This document shows, one piece after another, positions 62,601 through 64,000 of a stretch of 64,000 bases of DNA. The first letter of the stretch is position 1. Every line of letters starts with the position of its first letter. The DNA is from Lithospermum erythrorhizon (Eukaryota; Streptophyta; Magnoliopsida; Boraginales; Boraginaceae). The position numbers and the translations under genes are program-made. The stretch lies in contig JADFUC010001567.1 of the NCBI GenBank assembly GCA_019722365.1, forward strand, positions 248,001-312,000. Direction: 5' to 3'. The notes under the pieces are model-generated. The model was given only the letters and a program-made list of their open reading frames with translations, searched no databases and was not told the DNA's origin.

Positions 62601-63787
62601 GCCCATTACAATAATATGTGGTAAATATGCACTATTATATTGTTTATACATTAATATCTCATTATAATATTCACTTAGTCAATTATAATCTTATAGACAA
62701 GTTTTGGATTTTGATGATTAAATTGTTAAATTCCTATTGATACAGAGTATAAGAATATTTACGTAAGACGTATACAATATTTTTAGTTTCATTTACTATG
62801 GTCGTGACTAATTTTGATTCCAATCAATACTTCCTCAAACTCTTTTTTATTATGAGTTACTATAGTTATGAGGTGAAGTTTTGACCATGAATAATTGTCT
62901 AATCATATATAAAAAAAATTAAGAAATTGAAGATATTTTTTAAAACAATTCAATAATATCAATTTTACACAGTGTATTTATTGTAATAAGGAATAAAAAG
63001 ATGTGTGGCCTTACCTTCTGCTAGAACATCCAATTGTCAATTAAATTGAACTAAATGAAGTATTTGCTATGTTTGAAAAAAAAAGGACTTTAAAATGCGA
63101 CTCGTTGATGTCGTGTTTGGCAACATGATAGTTATGTGATTTTCTTGTTTTCATTTTCAAAAGATGCCAAACACAAAAAAAGAAGTTTGGTAAATGTTTC
63201 TTATACCACAAAACAATCAAAATGAAAACACTGCCAAATCTCAGAACAAGGACATTCCATCTGTTTTAAATGATTGCATGTTTGCCAATTAAAAACTGTT
63301 GATACTAAATTGTTGTTGCAGAACATTTGATACCGAAAGGATATTGCGTGTTGGCCTCATTCAGTTCAGTTCACATGGATGATCAAAATTATGAAAATCC
63401 ATACGAATTTAATCCCTGGAGATGGGAGGTACATAATTCTTACTACCATTGCTTCATTTACCGGAAAGTGTTTTCTATTTTTTCGTACCTCCTTATTTGT
63501 CTCCGTTCAAGTGAAAGAAAATTGTACATAATGTATTTATCGACTTTATGAATAGTTATAATGTAATCACTTAATCTATGATTTATTTTCAAATTTAGAA
63601 AAATAATATGTTTGTTCAAACTAATAGACCGTAATTAAATTCTTAAATTTTGCAAGCAGAAAACAGGATCAACTGTCAACATCCAAACATTTACACCGTT
63701 TGGTGGTGGGCAGAGATTGTGTCCTGGACTAGAACTTTCAAGACTTGAGATCTCTATTTTTTTACATCATTTTGTTACAAAATTCAG
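50698..63787 (+). CDS. CYP90C1: Cytochrome P450 CYP90C1 (ROTUNDIFOLIA3-like), 3' end outside window
   Basis: ER-anchored P450 of brassinosteroid synthesis; the Arabidopsis enzyme (ROT3) is a C-23 hydroxylase. Exons by splice sites and homology: 50698-50933, 56984-57311, 58517-58666, 59737-60003, 62134-62223, about 62317-62467, 63322-63428, 63660-63787; the final exon is not in the window. Visible parts: N-terminal membrane helix and basic stretch, hinge [26 protein letters not shown], the I-helix version [15 protein letters not shown]-helix ETLR, FNPWRWE and the haem loop [10 protein letters not shown]. The block [13 protein letters not shown] and the [15 protein letters not shown] segment fit CYP90C1 better than CYP90D1. 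Phases agree throughout. Intron 1 is about 6 kb. Intron 6 has a GC donor. The expected acceptor for exon 6 (before GTCATA at 62389) is absent; the nearest in-frame acceptors add 24 or 7 residues. The Met usually before YGK is Ile, coded across the exon 1/2 junction. Confidence 0.9.
51325..51436. repeat. Perfect 28-bp inverted repeat with 56-bp loop
   Basis: Arm 51325-51352 is the exact reverse complement of 51409-51436, with no mismatch. The loop (51353-51408) is purine-rich in its first half. It lies in CYP90C1 intron 1. A transcript would fold into a long hairpin. It could be a foldback element, a recent inverted duplication or an assembly artefact. Confidence 0.9.
51943..52228. mobile_element. 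Stowaway-like MITE in CYP90C1 intron 1
   Basis: Bordered by TA on each side. The right end GACAAGGGAG is an imperfect complement of the left end CGCCATCCATCATCCGTTAC. The interior is similar to the element at 52842-53101 (shared phrases around ttggttgataatttaataa), so both belong to one family. Non-coding. Confidence 0.6.
52842..53101. mobile_element. Stowaway-like MITE in CYP90C1 intron 1
   Basis: Starts CTCCATTCGTTCATTTTTAG after TA and ends with AGTAGGAGCGGAAAG before TTA. Interior shared with 51943-52228. Non-coding, about 260 bp. Confidence 0.6.
53530..53702. mobile_element. Short MITE-like element in CYP90C1 intron 1
   Basis: Starts CTTTCGTTTTAAATAAATAA after TA and ends near TTTTGAACAGGAG, with an interior of repeated ttacattgaaattata words. 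Similar in style to the neighbouring MITEs but shorter; ends uncertain. Confidence 0.45.
53707..53787. repeat. Short direct duplication
   Basis: A 30-base segment starting tagaccaatttcaattccc at 53707 recurs exactly at 53758, an offset of 51 bases. This is a local tandem duplication in intron 1. Confidence 0.9.
54202..54447. mobile_element. Stowaway-like MITE in CYP90C1 intron 1
   Basis: Flanked by TA at 54200-54201 and 54448-54449. Ends CTTCCTTCGTTTTTTAATTT and ...AAAAAAAACTGAGAGAG form imperfect inverted repeats. About 246 bp, non-coding. Confidence 0.7.
55495..55720. other. GC-rich patch inside CYP90C1 intron 1
   Basis: About 225 bases with CG-rich words (gcgtcgcgcgtc, gcagcggcaacccg, gcgcgtcgaat, gcgtgcggggccacgcccg) in an AT-rich intron. 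Composition is unlike the flanking intron, which suggests inserted foreign or transposon-derived sequence. I do not recognise the source. Confidence 0.5.
60290..60890. repeat. TCGAAT-rich insert with a ~129-bp tandem duplication, intron 4
   Basis: The motif TCGAAT/ATTCGA recurs many times on both strands. Within it, 60485-60613 is followed by a second copy to about 60740, 129 bases apart with few differences. Dense short motifs in both orientations resemble subterminal regions of non-autonomous hAT elements, but ends and target duplication were not found. Confidence 0.6.
61550..61620. repeat. Duplicated MITE end fragment with TA microsatellite, intron 4
   Basis: A (TA)n run at about 61550-61566 is followed by two tandem versions of a Stowaway-type right end (tatagggat.ggatggagtata and ttatagggatggagggagtata). 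Confidence 0.5.
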
Positions 63788-64000
63788 GTAATGCTTTTTT
63801 GATTTGAGGAAAAGAATAGTGTTGATCATTCATATCATATTGGGAAATCGGTTTCAATCACATTCACAGCATTTTCACATGTGTGTGTCAAAGTACATCA
63901 CACTTCATTTCTTTATGTAAATTTCTCAAAACGTTGCTGGGCTGTGTTCAGAGAAGTGGTCAGAAACTCTCTAGGGTTATTGCTGAACTGAGCCAGGCTT

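Noticed and set aside
50698..63787. CYP90D1 as an alternative identity
   Set aside because: Segments such as [22 protein letters not shown] and [17 protein letters not shown] are closer to CYP90C1 as I know the two families.
63788..64000. Last exon of CYP90C1
   Set aside because: No frame here resembles the expected FPT.KMK.RLPI C-terminus; the sequence looks like intron 8, so the exon lies beyond the window.

Overview
The window is nuclear DNA from a flowering plant, almost certainly a eudicot. Three plant genes are recognisable: a 3-ketoacyl-CoA synthase, a ZAR1-type NLR immune receptor and a brassinosteroid cytochrome P450 of the CYP90C1/ROT3 type. They sit in AT-rich DNA full of degraded LTR retrotransposons, a CACTA transposon, a hAT remnant and small MITEs. 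The species cannot be read from the sequence; an asterid is possible but that is only a guess.

Layout. 1-5.6 kb: intergenic DNA and, on the minus strand (1744-3153), a broken copy of a 3-ketoacyl-CoA synthase (KCS) gene that has lost its catalytic cysteine codon. 5.6-24.7 kb: a retrotransposon block. Four related LTR-like copies, oriented on the minus strand, lie at 5.65-6.47, 21.88-22.78, 23.20-24.01 and 24.03-24.72 kb. Between the first two lies an old, plus-strand Ty1/copia element of the sirevirus (SIRE/Maximus) type with both LTRs, gag-pol remnants and a 3' extension (about 11.3-21.4 kb). 24.93-35.26 kb: a CACTA (En/Spm) DNA transposon, with CACTA ends, an apparent AAA target-site duplication, a decayed TNP2 transposase on the minus strand, a 39-bp tandem repeat and a nested LTR-type insertion.

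36.1-50 kb: the intact KCS gene (36283-37668), inverted relative to the dead copy, then AT-rich DNA with a Stowaway-like MITE, a W-box cluster, the ZAR1-like NLR (42296-44851), a second inverted copy of the LTR family nested in the CACTA element, and a hAT transposase remnant. 50.5-64 kb: the CYP90C1/ROT3 gene on the plus strand, eight exons seen; the last exon lies beyond the window. Its first intron is about 6 kb and holds several MITEs, a perfect 28-bp inverted repeat and a GC-rich patch.

The three genes are unrelated in pathway (very-long-chain acyl metabolism, immunity, steroid hormone synthesis); nothing suggests a gene cluster. The points most worth checking are the KCS with an altered active site, the CYP90C1 intron 5/exon 6 boundary where the expected splice acceptor is missing, a GC-AG intron in the same gene, the perfect hairpin in its first intron, and the nested transposon architecture. 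I found no convincing new multi-gene system.
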